Under the pieces are notes generated by a model. It was given only the letters and a program-made list of their open reading frames with translations. It was not told the origin of the DNA and ran no database searches. A stretch of DNA of 64,000 nt from Phytophthora hibernalis. Taxonomy: Eukaryota; Oomycota; Peronosporomycetes; Peronosporales; Peronosporaceae. The position numbers and the translations under genes are program-made. The first letter of the stretch is position 1; each line of letters begins with the position of its first letter. The stretch spans positions 62,001-126,000 of the forward strand of contig JAAKBF010000062.1 of assembly GCA_012656075.1 (NCBI GenBank), given 5' to 3'. This document shows, in pieces, positions 20,132-31,260 of the stretch.

Positions 20132-21015
20132 GTGAGGGTGAAGGAGATCGCACGCAGCTGGGTGGGGCTTCCTGTCTGCTGTTACAGCAGAAGCGGTTGC
20201 CTTTTAAAAATCTGGAAAACTTTCCGCTCGCGTTCCTGAATTAGACGCTGGCGGTGGGTATTTCCAGGCTGTCGAAAGCTGAATTTAGTGACGAAGGTGT
20301 TGTCGTGTGAGTGGTTGGTGACTGGTGCGGAGCTGCTCGATGTGCGCTCCTGGCAGAGAAAGCTGAAATGACGGCTCACGAGGGCCAGCGGCTGGGCCTG
20401 GAATCATTAGAAATCGGATCTTGGTATTGAAGCGGATCGCACAGAGCCGTGCAACGTGACTTGCGTTCACTATGGACACCGTTTCGATTTTTGAGAGGGA
20501 AGGCATGGAAAGCAATCCCGTGGAATCGATGGCTATCTGCAGTCTACCAGCAAGTGAGGCATGACGGGGGCAAAGCGCGATGGTATCTTTGAAGGCGTTC
20601 TGCGAGGCAGATGGCACTGGATGGGCGAAACCGGCAGGCTGATGCGACGGAGCTTGCGAGTCTGATTTCGCTGGCCTTGTCTTGCACTGCGACGCACCAC
20701 CACATCAAAGGCGAAATGTGATGTTGAGCTACTCGACACCTACACGCAGCCATCTGCAGCTCTTAACCCTTTGTAAGCTTGACAGCAAGCCCAGCCGGCA
20801 CGGATACGCTCGGAAACACTTGGAAACACATCCTGGCGTGGATATCTCGCTGGCGACCAAGCTGCATGCTGCAAAAGGCAACTACTGCAATGTGGGCCCT
20901 ATCCGATACGGCAACAACACAAAGAGCGACCGCAAGGCACGTAGCGCGCCACGGTCGTACATGTATTTACAGGTCTCCGCGGTCATTGTGAGGCTCGTCA
21001 TAGTGCAGCCGAGGG

Positions 21016-21035
21016 CTACGGTAGAAGTACCGTAG
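21016..21035. repeat. Perfect 8-bp hairpin
   Basis: CTACGGTA and TACCGTAG flank a GAAG loop. The stem is perfect. It is a candidate miniature repeat or RNA hairpin in otherwise featureless DNA. Confidence 0.5.
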
Positions 21036-21146
21036 TCAACTTTGACCTGATTCGTTAGCTCGCGCATCATTGGTTGCCCAAAGGTCGCGTCAAAAGTTCG
21101 AAAACTGCCACGTTCGCGGAACGGTGCCAACTGACATTTCGATTGG

Positions 21147-21225
21147 TTTGAAATTCAAACTTTGAATATAGAAAGTTTGGTTTGAAAATCAAACTTTGAA
21201 TTTGAAAAGTTCAACTTTCGATCCA
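21147..21225. repeat. Clustered TTTGAA/TTCAAA direct and inverted repeats
   Basis: GGTTTGAAA occurs twice (about 21147 and 21178) and TCAAACTTTGAAT twice (about 21157 and 21189), with an inverted partner TTTGAAAAGTTCAA after them. The segment can fold in several ways and looks like a decayed tandem or foldback repeat. Confidence 0.5.
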
Positions 21226-21703
21226 AATATTTCAGTAAGGTCAGCGACCAGTTTCGTAGTGCCAACCAGTTTCGTGTTGCTCTTGGTTTTGACTAATAAG
21301 ACAACGATTACCACAACACTGCAATTGGATGGTGAAAATGTGAGGCCCTCTCTTCACCTGTCATTTTGTATTCTAATCTCTGGTGATTGATGGCAGGCAA
21401 CGGCAAAACACAGGATAGACTTTGCGCAGGGTGAATTGATTGGCAGATATTATGTTGTAATTGCTGATGATACGGTAATAATACCTACATATATTATACC
21501 AATTGTTTTAGTCCTTTCCAGTGTATAATATAGCGTTTTAGCAGGCTCGCACACGAGTAAAACAACGAGCCGATCATCACCCTGTCTATTTCCTTAAAGC
21601 GATCGTATAAACGAGCGGCAATTCGTTGGTGTCTGAGGTAAACTTGTTGGTGTGTGTCACTCACAATCTGACTTCCATGCTGGATGGCTCGTTGATCTGG
21701 CTC

Positions 21704-21991
21704 CGGCGTACGCGTTCATCCGACGCCATCGGCAGAAGCTTGACAGCGACACATCTCAGACGTGAGATACGAGTTGTGAGACCTCAAGCTCTGCAACCTC
21801 ACACCTCAGATGTGAGATACAAGGTGTGAGATCCTGGCTAGCATGACAGTAAACACACAAGACCAGGAGGGAGAGCCCCCTTGGAGGCGCACAGCGCGCG
21901 ATTTAGCTAGCCCGGCGAAATACATATCAGTTTGCATTTTACTCACTAGTACACAAGTAATCCGGGCCACGAAGACTCGGGACACCGATCA
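21704..21991 (+). repeat. 5' long terminal repeat of gypsy element
   Basis: 288 bases from (C)GGCGTACGCG to ACACCGATCA. It matches the copy at 26922-27210 with roughly ten differences by eye (about 97% identity). The first base is C here and T in the 3' copy, so the original end was probably TG...CA. Inside are two copies of TCAGA[CT]GTGAGATAC about 55 bases apart. Confidence 0.9.
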
Positions 21992-22026
21992 AAGTTAACT
22001 TTTTCACCGTCGGCAAGCTCAACAAG

Positions 22027-23200
22027 ATGGCAGAGGCGGCTGCAGACGAAGAACTGACTATCGACGTGCCAGCGCCGCTGCCAAACCCGACAGGCAACAC
22101 GAGAGGGACGCCAGCGGGGAACGCTTCGGCGTCAACGCGCCATGGTGCGCGTCGGTACCAGTGGACGGGCCCGTTCACGGTGCCTAACCCGGTGTTTGGG
22201 GATATGGGGAGTGGGTCAGAGGACGCGGAGATGCCAATAGATTCACCGGATGGATCTCAAGCTGGAGGTGACGATGGCTCGGCCGTCCAGTACGTCATGA
22301 ACAGCCGCCTGCATTACCCGCAGCACCGAAGTATAGCGGCAATACGCTGCAAGAGAAACACGACTTCATGAGGGCGTACCAGACGTACGTACATGCCCTG
22401 AGTGCGTTTCATACGCCGACATCGAAGCCGTACGTCATGCCAGTGAGTGCGTGCATCGAAGAGCACACCTGTAACCTCATTTGTATGTACGAGCTGAACA
22501 AGGACCCGAACTCGGTGTCAGAGGCTGAGTGGGTCGCCTATTTCCTGGAGGCTCTCGAGCCTGAGCAGGAGGACTACAGCGCTGCCGACGAGGCGATGAA
22601 AACCCTTAAGATGAAGATCACGTTCCCGGACGCGATATCACGCTTGCGTCAACTTCGTGCGGATATGCACAAAATTCTGGACCAGCATAATGTGGAGTAC
22701 ATCTTCTTTCAACGAGAGCAGAAAAAGTTAGTCCAATACATGGTGGCTGCTTTGGAACCGGAAGATTTTCGAGTGGCTATCAGAAAGCGTCTGACTCTCG
22801 AACAGCATAAGGACCTGAAGAAGGATGTCGTGCGTTGCTACAAGTGGTTATTGGGATTGCTCGTTGCGTACCTGCAGTGGAATCCACCAAGCACAAGGAC
22901 CAACCGTTCTCCTAACGGTCAGAAGGGATCGACGCAGGCGGGAAAACATACTTCTGATCGCCGCCAACCTCCTCCTGGACAGCCACCTCAAGCGGCCATT
23001 CGCGGCCGCAACCCAGATAACGGATCTTCTTCCTCGTCAAACACCCCGAAAGGGCCTAAACCCGTTTTGGAGTGCTTGTAGTGCAAGTCGACGGAGCATC
23101 GGGTAGGGCACTGCCCGCATGTACAGCCCGGCGAGCTTGACGAGCTCATCGCAGCTTGGAAAGCATCGCGAACCGCTACTAGAACTCAAATGCGTAAGGT
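22027..23200 (+). pseudogene. gypsy gag (capsid and zinc knuckle)
   Basis: Starts at ATG 22027 (MAEAAADEELTIDVP). One frame change at about 22330-22368 leads into the capsid-like helical segment (ALEPEQEDYSAADEAM..., LRQLRADMHKIL...). A Pro/Ser/Gln-rich linker ends in the CCHC zinc knuckle CL*CKSTEHRVGHC, with correct CX2CX4HX4C spacing but a TAG stop at 23079-23081 in the third position. The nucleocapsid is thus cut off in this copy. Confidence 0.8.
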
Positions 23201-26200
23201 CCAGTCAGATGTAACACCCGTTGACGATGGAACTGCTGTTGCTCATGCCTGCGGTCTGACAGTCAAGGCCTCACTTTTGGATTCAGGAGCAGATGACTCG
23301 CTCGTAAGCTGTGGAGTGGTTGCAATTGACATCTCTAGGATGATTCGTCGCTATCAAGGAATGCGAACCCTTCCCGCTAAATCCGGTGGGCGGCGGTACC
23401 GTATCCGTCTCGCGCAAGATTAGATTTAACGAGGTGACATTGGAGACACCAGCTGGACCCTTAATGCTTCGCGGACTCGTGTGCTGGATTGATGACTCTG
23501 ATTCGGCCCTCGCGTTGACGATTAGTCGTCTGGTGATGCAGCGCTTGGGGTATTCTACGTCAAAACGCTTAGCAGAAGCAAAAGCTCGTTGTGACGAGTA
23601 CCACCTCGATGCTGAGGAAAACGGTCGTGCTACAGCGCCCAAGTTTGCTCAGATGCACGCGATTATGCATGACAAAACGCAGGACCTTTTCGAGGCTGAT
23701 GAAGTGGACGAACTAGTGACGACTCCACCCCTGACAGCTCCTCCAAACCAGCACAGTGTTCAAGAAGCACTGAAAGCAAAAGTTCAAGAAGCTTCCGATG
23801 CAGGATTTCCTCCGGCTAGCATCAAGCAGCTTCAGCAGCTTCTCGAACGGTACAGTGACGTATTCCGTCTCTCAATGAGAAACGACCCTCCCGTCAAAGT
23901 TCCACCCCTAAAAGTCAGGTTAAAGGAAGATGCGAGACCTGTTAAGGCCAAGGCGCGTCGCTACCCACCACTGCACCGCGAGTATTTGGATAAGCACATT
24001 CAGGAATTGCTGGATCATGGCCTGGTGTATATCAACCACCACAGTCGATGGGCATCGGCACCTCGAATTGTTGCCAAGAAGCAGCAAGGTGATTTTCGGA
24101 TGACTGTGGATACGCGGGCAGTTAATGCGTTGACGGACCCTATGATGTGACCCATGACAGATTTGGAGGCTGACCTTGCAAGTATCGAAGGTTCAGAAGA
24201 CTATTTTACGTTGGACTGGTGGCGCGGATACTGGCAGTTGCCACTGGACAAGGAATCGCAAGAGATGTTTACCATCATCACGCACCGAGGAATGATAACG
24301 CCTACACGCGTTCTTATGGGCTCCTCGGACTCTGTCGCCTATTGCCAAGGCGTAGTGGAACGCATCTTTGGTCCGACGCTCTCATGAAATTCTCGCTTGG
24401 CTTGATGACATACATGGCTATGCCAAGACACCGGAGGCCCTGATGAAAGTGCTCGAGCGCGTATTGGTTCTTTGTGAGCAGTTTGGTCTCAAGCTGCACC
24501 CGGACAAGTGTTGCTTTTACACGCGAGAAGCACTTTGGTGTGGAAAACTCATTTCTGCAATGGGAGTACGTCACAGCCTAGAAAGGATTCAAGGATTGGT
24601 AAGTCTACCAGCTCCTCGAACTGCTGGCGAATTACAGCAGTTTATTTGCGCGGTTAACTGGATGAGGAACAGTATCCCTGATTACTCGTCACTCTTGGCC
24701 GAGCTCGCTGCGTTGCTTGAAGTCGCGACAACGAAAGCGAAAGTCGAAAGAAGGTCCAGCTGCATCGTGTGATGTTATCAGCTATTGCCTGGGACTCGTG
24801 GCATGACGCAGCGTTGACAGAGGTCAAGAACGCACTACTCAGAATTATGCCGCTCGCTCATGCCAGGGCCGATTTGGAAGTAACATTATACGTCGATGCT
24901 TCGGACGAACATTGGGGTTCTGTTGTGACACAAATTCCAGCGGCAGATCTCAGTTTACCTTTAGAAAAGCAACGTCATCACCCATTGGCATTTCTGAGTG
25001 GAGCCTTTACAGGGGATTCTCGTCGCTGGGTAATAATCGACAAGGAGGCGTTCGCCATATTGGCAACGTGCAAGCGATTGTCATACTTGCTACTTCGACC
25101 ACGCGGCTTTCATGTCTACACCGATCATCGCAACCTCCAATACATCTTCAATCCTGCCGGAAGTAATGGCGATGTCAGCAAGTTCGAAGCTGATCGACTG
25201 CAGAGGTGGGCTATGACACTCACGATGTTCAACTACGTAATTGAACATGTTAGCGGTGACGACAATGTCTGGGGAGATTTGCTTTCACGATGGGGCGCGA
25301 CCGAGGGGTCGACTTGTCAACAGGCAGTGACACGAATGCACGCTCTGACAGTGGTCGAACTTGTGTCTCCTCTCCAGGATCCTGACTTTCAGTGGCCGTC
25401 ACATGACGAGATCATTCGTACACAAGATAGTGCGTTGGGGTTCTACGGGTGACACCGATTTGTTGCCGCCTTGTCATCTTGACCACACCAAAGACATTAA
25501 TTTGAACCAGGAAGGTAAAGTTTGTATCCCGAGTGACGCCATGGATTTGCAACAACGACTATGCGTGCTCATGCGGGGCTATGAGGCATCGTGGAGTTAC
25601 GTCTACCACTCAGGCTTTGGAGCAAGTTTTCACTGGGGAACACTTGCTTCGGATCTGCGGACGTTCATTCGGAGCTGCTTGCATTGCATGACAGTCGGCG
25701 AAAAAACGGTCCCAAGACCATACGGCCCCGCGTTGCACGCCACGAAACCCAACGAACTCATTCACTTCGACTTCCTGTCGATACCTGCAAGTATGGAGGG
25801 CATGGAATATGTTCTCGCGATTAAGGATGATATGAGCGGTTACGTGGAGTTGATTGAATGTGCTGCTGCAACTGCGGAAGCCGGGTGTCGAGGTCTCCTC
25901 GACTGGTTCAAACGATTTGGTGCGGTACCGCAATGGGTTTCTGACAGAGGAGCGCATTTCAAGAACGAGCTGGTGGATTTGCTAAAGAAACTTGGTGGCT
26001 CGCATCATTTCACCACAGCCTATTGACCGTGAGCAAATGGCAGTGTGGAGGTCGTCAATCGGCTACTGCTACGCTGTTTACGTGTTCTGATGAGTGAGTT
26101 GAAACTCGCTATGTCTGAGTGGGCATCCATCTTACCTATAGTGCAGTCGGCCCTGAACCAAACTCCAGCTGATCGTCTTGGCGGTGTCGCTCCTGTCACT

Positions 26201-26921
26201 GCGTTCACCGCTTTACCAGCAACTACCCCGTTGAGTACAATTCTGCACCCTGGTATTGGTACAGTTCAAGACGTGGCCACTGTCTTGAAAAGCAGCGGCA
26301 GCACATCTCCGACGTTGGTGACGCTTTGGCCAATATGCATCGCACAATAAGTCTGGAAACAACTAAGAAGCAGCAACAGGCTCGCGATCGCAGAGCTCGA
26401 AAATCTGGAGTAGATATGCCGCACTTTGATTTCGTGTTGGCAGCTCAAGTTCTCTCTCGAGCTAATAAACTAGCCGTCCAATGGAAGGGCCAAAACGCGT
26501 CGTGAAAGCGCTAAGCGGTTTCATTTTCGAGGTTCAGGACTTTATGCCGCTGTTCGCAGTGACTACTCATCACGCATCTAGGCTTAAATTCTATGCGGAC
26601 GCGTCACGTAACGTCACGGAGGATCTCGTGGCCCAGGCTATGCATGCGGAAGGTGGACATTTAGTGTCCAAGTTGATGGATTGTCGAATGGGCCCCGGTA
26701 CTCATTGTTGGGAGATTCCGGTCGAGTGGATTGGGCTGGATCCCTTGGAAGCGTCATGGGAGCCCGCTACCATTATCTACGAGGATGTCCCTGAGCTCGT
26801 CACGAAATTCGTTGAACGGACAAACTCTGACCCAGTTCGCGCCATGTGGACATCGCTTACCAATACTCCGACGGCTAAGCCACCAAAAGTGGCGAAAGGT
26901 CGTCGAAAAGGGAGGGGGTAG
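23190..26921 (+). pseudogene. gypsy pol (protease, RT, RNase H, integrase, chromodomain)
   Basis: The protease motif LLDSGADDSLVS is near 23274. The reverse transcriptase includes SRWASAPRIVAKK, FRMTVDTRAVNALT and the polymerase box in the variant form LAWLDDIHG near 24390. RNase H (24769-25440) shows LYVDASDEHWG and YTDHRNLQYI. The integrase (25361-26290) has the zinc part CLHCM, IHFDFL, WVSDRGAHFKN and, after two stops, ANGSVEVVNR. The chromodomain is near the end (WIGLDPLEASWEPATIIYEDVPEL, split across about 26728-26800). Breaks: in-frame stop at 24148-24150, frameshifts near 24385, 24770, 25430 and 26300, and stops at about 26024 and 26030. The ORF ends at the TAG just before the 3' repeat. 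Confidence 0.87.
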
Positions 26922-27210
26922 TGGCGTACGCGTTCATCCGACGCCATCGGCAGAAGCTTGACAGCGACACATCTCAGACGTGAGATACGAGTTGTGAGAC
27001 CTCAAGCTCTGCAACCTCACACCTCAGATGTGAGATACAAGGTGTGAGATCCTAGCTAGCATGACAGTAAACACACAAGACCAGGAGGGAGAGCCCCGTG
27101 GAGGCGCACAGCGTGCAGGATTTAGCTAGCCCGGCGAAATACATGTCAGTTTGCATTTTACTCACTAGTACACAAGAAATCCGGGTCACGAAGACTCGGG
27201 ACACCGATCA
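26922..27210 (+). repeat. 3' long terminal repeat of gypsy element
   Basis: 289 bases starting TGGCGTACGC after the purine tract and stop codon, ending ACACCGATCA. It aligns along its full length with 21704-21991. Confidence 0.9.
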
Positions 27211-27224
27211 CTCGTTCAGGTTGG

Positions 27225-27660
27225 GAGCGCCTTCTGCTCTTTGCGGTCCGCACGCGCAACGCTGTTCTCATCGCGAGACTGTATAAAGCCGCTCTCCTTC
27301 GCTAACGCGCTATCAGATTCCTGACGTAAGGTTTGAGCTGGTGAAATACAACGACGCTGAGTGCAAAACGCTTTTTCGCTTCTCTAGAGCGGAACTAGTG
27401 GCGTTGATTGTGTGCTTACGTCTACCGGCTACGTTTACTACAAAGGAGCGTACACGTTACGGCCGTGAAGAAGGTATCTGCCTTCTGATTCGCCGCTTGG
27501 CTGTCCCTGATCGATGGTTTGATATCATGCCATTGTTTGGGCGATCGCCGAGTGCGATGAGCAACATCTTCTATTACGTGCTAGACCATTTGGTTGCTGT
27601 ATTTGAAGAGGTTCTATACCTAGATCGTGATATGATAGCTAACCAACTCACCGACTTCCT
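27225..27660 (+). pseudogene. Harbinger transposase, N-terminal fragment
   Basis: Two pieces are read: LLLFAVRTRNAVLIARLYKA (27240-27300) and FELVKYNDAECKTLF through LVALIVCLRLP, ICLLIRRLAVPDRW, PLFGRSPSAMSNIFYYVLDHL and VLYLDRDMIANQL (27331-27650). This helical region precedes the DDE core in oomycete PIF/Harbinger transposases. The catalytic part is absent: the sequence breaks off at about 27655, within bases shared with the end of the opposing gene. Confidence 0.7.
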
Positions 27661-29002
27661 GCTCAAGCGTTTCGCGCTGTAGTTGCAGCTCGTTTTCCTT
27701 GGCAATACGATTGAGCTTGCTTTCTACTAGTTTCTCTCGATCAACCTCTATCTGCTGCGCGAGCATGGCTTCGAGGTCGAAGTCGGCTGTCGACTTCGAC
27801 TTCTGCCGTTTCGTATTGGGGGCTTCTACAAAAAGTAGCAAGCAAAGTTACAGTACACATGTTAGCAACTCAGGCAACACTTGCATAAAAAAATAGGCCA
27901 TGACCCCGAGTATACCCTTTTCGCCTTCGATGCGTTGTCGAGCCCGAGCGTCGGCTGCGGCGCACAGCCTAGCTCCAGCCGTGCCCAGCGCTTCCGCCTT
28001 CTTGTCTTCCACCTCTTTCTGTTCCAGCTTTTGCAGAACAACCTCCTCCTTGCGCTCAGATATGTCAACCATGAGCTTAGTGTATTCGTCATACTCCTCA
28101 TCAACACCCGAAGATCGTAGGCTAGTTCGCTCAGCAGCGGCATGCCTTTTCAGAAGCTTTTTGAACCTGAATAGACATCCAAATCCAACACAACACATAT
28201 TATAGGTCAGCAAGTACTTTAGCATACTGCTCAAACTAATCCCTCACTTACCGCGCACTACAGCCTCTCGCAGACAGGTTTTCGTGATGCACTTTCATAA
28301 ACGTCGCAATAGCCTCCCATCTTTGGGTTTTCTTGCCGTGTTGAGTTTTGTATGGTTCTTGACGAAGCACTTCCCTGCTCATCAGCATCCCAAATATTAA
28401 TTTAAGGACGACATAACATTCAATCAATCAATGCAAAGAGCATCAGCTATTACCGCAATAGATCGAGGTGCATATCGTCATTCCATTGAATCGTCTGGCG
28501 GGTAGTTGATTGCATTGATACAGAGTCCTCTGGCGTCGTCAACGCCTCATCCTGGCTGCTACAAGTCATCGCAGTAGCTATCGCGGTCCCTATTACCATA
28601 ACAACGGCGAAAGATAGTCATACACAGTGTCAGCATATCGTAACCCCTACATATGTAAGCATCTAGCGTAGCTGAGTCTGATAGTCCTCTAGCAGCGCTC
28701 GACCTGCCCGCTTCCGCGCTTGACCTGCCCGAGTCCGAGCTCGACCGGCTTAAGTCTACGTTCGACACGCCCGAGCCAGCGCTCGACCAGCGTGAGTCGG
28801 CGTGCAACTCGACCGCGTCTGCAGGCGAGCTACTGGGGCTGCTCGTGTCCCCGCTCGAGTGTCTTCCCACTGGATGCTGCGCCGGTATGCTGCACGTACT
28901 CGCAGCCTGCCCTGCCGTGTCTTTTGGTCCTCGTGGACCGCTTGCGTGTGACGGCGAAGTCTTGGTGGCGGCCTTACGAAGACCTTGGCGCCTCGGAGCC
29001 AT
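27655..29002 (-). pseudogene. Harbinger partner protein with Myb/SANT-like domain (element A)
   Basis: Starts MAPRRQGLRKAATK at 29002 with a long Ser/Ala-rich N-terminus. After introns it continues with TIQWNDDMHLDLLR (about 28500) | EVLRQEPYKTQHGKK..RWEAIATFMKVHHENLSARG (about 28370-28255) | FKKLLKRHAAAER...YTKLMVDISERKEEVVLQKLEQKE (28175-27900) | a second coiled coil (AMLAQQIEVDREKLVESKLNRIAKENEL, 27780-27680) that stops at a GTGAGT donor at the break point. PIF/Harbinger elements need a Myb-like second protein for nuclear import and DNA binding; this is its evident counterpart. The joint after 28650 is off by one base. No longer linked to its own 3' end. Confidence 0.65.
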
Positions 29003-29080
29003 CTTGTCGTTGTCCAGCCACCAGAAATTCTTGACTGGCTATCTGCGTAAACAAAATTGTGGAGGGGGTGTCACGAAATA

Positions 29081-29259
29081 GATGCGCCTTTCCTCTAAAA
29101 ATTCCGACGAGGGACAGCGTTTTGCTCGTCTTTGAGCGCCCAAAAAGACGAGGCTGCTTTGTGTGAGATCGTTTTTGCGTCGATGATCTTGCTAAAACAC
29201 TCTAATACCGTTTTGTTTTGCACGACGCAATTATAATACCGTATAACATTTGTGCATAA
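29081..29259. other. Spacer between the two Harbinger units
   Basis: AT-rich DNA without coding signal. It ends in TAA (29257-29259), the target duplication of the next element. Confidence 0.5.
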
Positions 29260-29276
29260 GGGGCTGGTCGCGCTGG
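29260..29276 (+). repeat. Left terminal inverted repeat of Harbinger B
   Basis: Seventeen bases GGGGCTGGTCGCGCTGG directly after TAA; exact complement of 35628-35644. Confidence 0.9.
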
Positions 29277-29346
29277 GGTGTTGAAATTAGGTGTAGGGTT
29301 GAAATGTTATATGATTGGTTCGTTTCAATTACGGCTAGGGTAACAT

Positions 29347-29387
29347 TCCAAAAACTCCGAGAACCCGAGAACCCGAGAACTCGAGAC
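29347..29387. repeat. Short tandem repeat of CGAGAACC
   Basis: Four imperfect copies of an eight-base unit (CGAGAACC / CGAGAACT) run in tandem near the left end of Harbinger B, a microsatellite-like tract. Confidence 0.6.
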
Positions 29388-30436
29388 ATGACCTGGTTCC
29401 CAGGTTCTGAGGTGCATCTAGGGTTGGCTTACAACCAGCAATTACATTTACAACGACCGTGCTTTTGAACATGCCACATCCTCCGCGGCTAGCTGCGCTT
29501 GCAGTGCAAACCGTTGCTGCAAGTGTTGCGCTGGCGGTGTGTTGATGCTGCACAGAAATACACGTGTCAATGTATTTACTTTCGAGTCAGCTACTGCATT
29601 CGAATCTATGTTGAATAATGCTTGCTACAATGCTTGGTTTTGTCGTCACCTGCGCTGCTCTCAGACTTCATTTCGTAAACTTGCTGTATGCTTCAGGGTC
29701 ACATTGCATTAAAACCTAACAAGAAGTATTCTTTTGAAAGAGCTGTAGCGTGTACATTGTTCCATCTAGGTTCTAAGGGTGGTTTTAGGGAAACTGCTCA
29801 AGCATTTGGTGTGTCAAAAGCATGGTGTATTGTTAATGTCAACATGATTGTTCGTGTACTAGCAGCCATGAGGTCTACGTGCATTATGTTACCTCCGACA
29901 AACAAGGAATGGGAAATCATTGTTGAAGGCTTTCGTCAAGTACCCGGATTTCCGTTTTGCTGTGGTGTCATGAATGGAACTCTGATTGTAATTAACCACC
30001 CACGAGATTTTGAGGGCTGGTACAATCGCAAAGGTACACAGATTTATTTTGAAGTATTATTTTCAGAAAAAAACACTTGTATTACACAATGTTAATATCT
30101 AGGGTTCCCTTCTGTGAATGTGCAAGCTGTTTGTGATCATCGCAAGCGGTTTATCTCCTTCGACATTTGTCCAGGATCTTGGAGCGATGCCAAGATTTTC
30201 CAACATTCAAGTTTAGGTCGAAACATCGACCATCTTCTGCCACGTGGATACCACGTGCTAGCCGATTCTGGGTATGGAGTAGCACCTGTGGTTATGACAC
30301 CTTTTTACGAGAAGGATGCGAGTGGGACTCTCATGCGTCTACAAGCAAGATTCAACTTCAATTTATCGTCCACACGCATGGCTGGCCACAATATTACGCC
30401 ACAAATTTGTTAATAACTTTGAGCCACTGCGGGTTA

Positions 30437-31063
30437 CTACATCTGGTACGTATTGATGGATAGAAGGCTATATGATAGTTCAAAATAACAGTCTTTAGTA
30501 TGAAATAATTTGATGCTATATGACTGTTCAGGCGACCGAATTAACAGTGCTTGCAGCTTCGCAGCAACTTTCCCCGATTTTTCTTACCCGACCGGAGTAC
30601 TGCTTGATCAGGCTTTGCCACTGACCTCCCTTGGCCCCTGGCTTCACGCTGATGCAATATGGTGTCTATATCTTGCCAATTGCGGACAGTGTTCGCCCAA
30701 AACCACGTGCCAACGACCGCCTGCTCTTGGTGAAGCAAATTACCGTCCACGCCGCGATTGAGGAGCTCGTCGATAGCGCAACGGCATTGTATATCCGTGG
30801 GGCTGGTCATGGCGGGGGTACGGGGAACTGAATATTATGGTGGGGGCCTGTGCGGAAATTGGAAAATAAAACTGGATAAGACGGCTTGCAAAAAACTCTG
30901 AGTATCTCTGCACTGAGACATCGCCTAGGGCCAACCAAAGTATGCACCAATAGCCAAGGGACACACGCTTCGTTTTATCCAATCAGATGCTCGTTACGAT
31001 ACTTGTAGCGTGTGCAGTGATTACGTTTGTCCACTTATAAACATCATTTCGGACCAGAGGTAG
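30437..31063 (+). mobile_element. Internally deleted mariner-like element in a TA site
   Basis: 627 bases with ends CTACaTCTGG and CCAGAGGTAG (one mismatch), flanked by TA (30435-30436, 31064-31065). The bases either side (CCACTGCGGGT and GTCGGTGG) are joined as CCACTGCGAATTAGTCGGTGG in the related copy at about 31927-31947, an empty site that proves the borders. The minus strand carries an N-terminal transposase piece (TSPTDIQ..CAIDELLNRG..GN, 30810-30541). Parts recur at 56188-56359 and 57239-57690. Confidence 0.85.
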
Positions 31064-31069
31064 TAGTCG

Positions 31070-31258
31070 GTGGTATTTAGATGTGTATCGAGCAACGTAG
31101 GAAGGAAGCATTGTTATGGGTTATCGTTTGCGGAAGAGCAGTGTGAAGGGGGCCCACATACAAAAACCGTATTGTACTACCGGTCATAACTTACGGCCAC
31201 CTATCCCACATACAATCATCAAGAAAACTGGAATGATTGTCAAATTGACGCTTTCTTG
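31070..31258. repeat. Direct repeat copy 1 flanking the Tc1 transposase
   Basis: GTCGGTGGTATTTAGATG to GGAATGATTGTCAAATTGAC. It repeats, with divergence and small gaps, at 31940-32092 in the same orientation on the other side of the Tc1 transposase. It includes CCCACATACAAAAA and CCCACATACAA motifs. Confidence 0.7.
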
Positions 31259-31260
31259 CA

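Larger units (their letters stand above)
20132..21703. other. Gene-free region with AT-rich repeats, left flank of the gypsy element
   Basis: No coding signal is convincing; open frames are short and lack domains. The region contains a perfect hairpin at 21016-21035 and a cluster of TTTGAA/TTCAAA motifs around 21147-21225. It marks the change from the gene-dense block to the repeat-rich block. Confidence 0.6.
21704..27210 (+). mobile_element. Ty3/gypsy LTR retrotransposon with C-terminal chromodomain, defective
   Basis: A 5.5-kb element bounded by two near-identical long terminal repeats. Between them lie gag, protease, reverse transcriptase, RNase H, integrase and a chromodomain in the gypsy order. 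A purine tract (AAAAGGGAGGGGG, about 26907-26919) directly precedes the 3' repeat. No clear target duplication is seen, and the bases after the 5' repeat (AAAGTTAAC) do not look like a usual TGG primer binding site. Several stops and frameshifts make this copy non-autonomous. Confidence 0.9.
27220..29080. mobile_element. Collapsed PIF/Harbinger element A (transposase start joined to partner-gene end)
   Basis: A plus-strand transposase 5' part (27225-27660) runs directly into a minus-strand Myb/SANT-type partner gene (29002-27655). This is the same convergent gene order as in the complete Harbinger element at 29260-35644, but everything between the transposase N-terminal half and the last partner exon is missing. 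The left end is cut by the gypsy insertion. Terminal repeats were not identified. Confidence 0.65.

Noticed and set aside
21687..27216. CTCGTT near both outer LTR borders as a target duplication of the gypsy element
   Set aside because: On the left it lies about 11 bases away from the LTR start, so it is not adjacent and is probably chance.
29347..29387. CRISPR-like array
   Set aside because: Short tandem units without unique spacers in a eukaryotic genome; a microsatellite.
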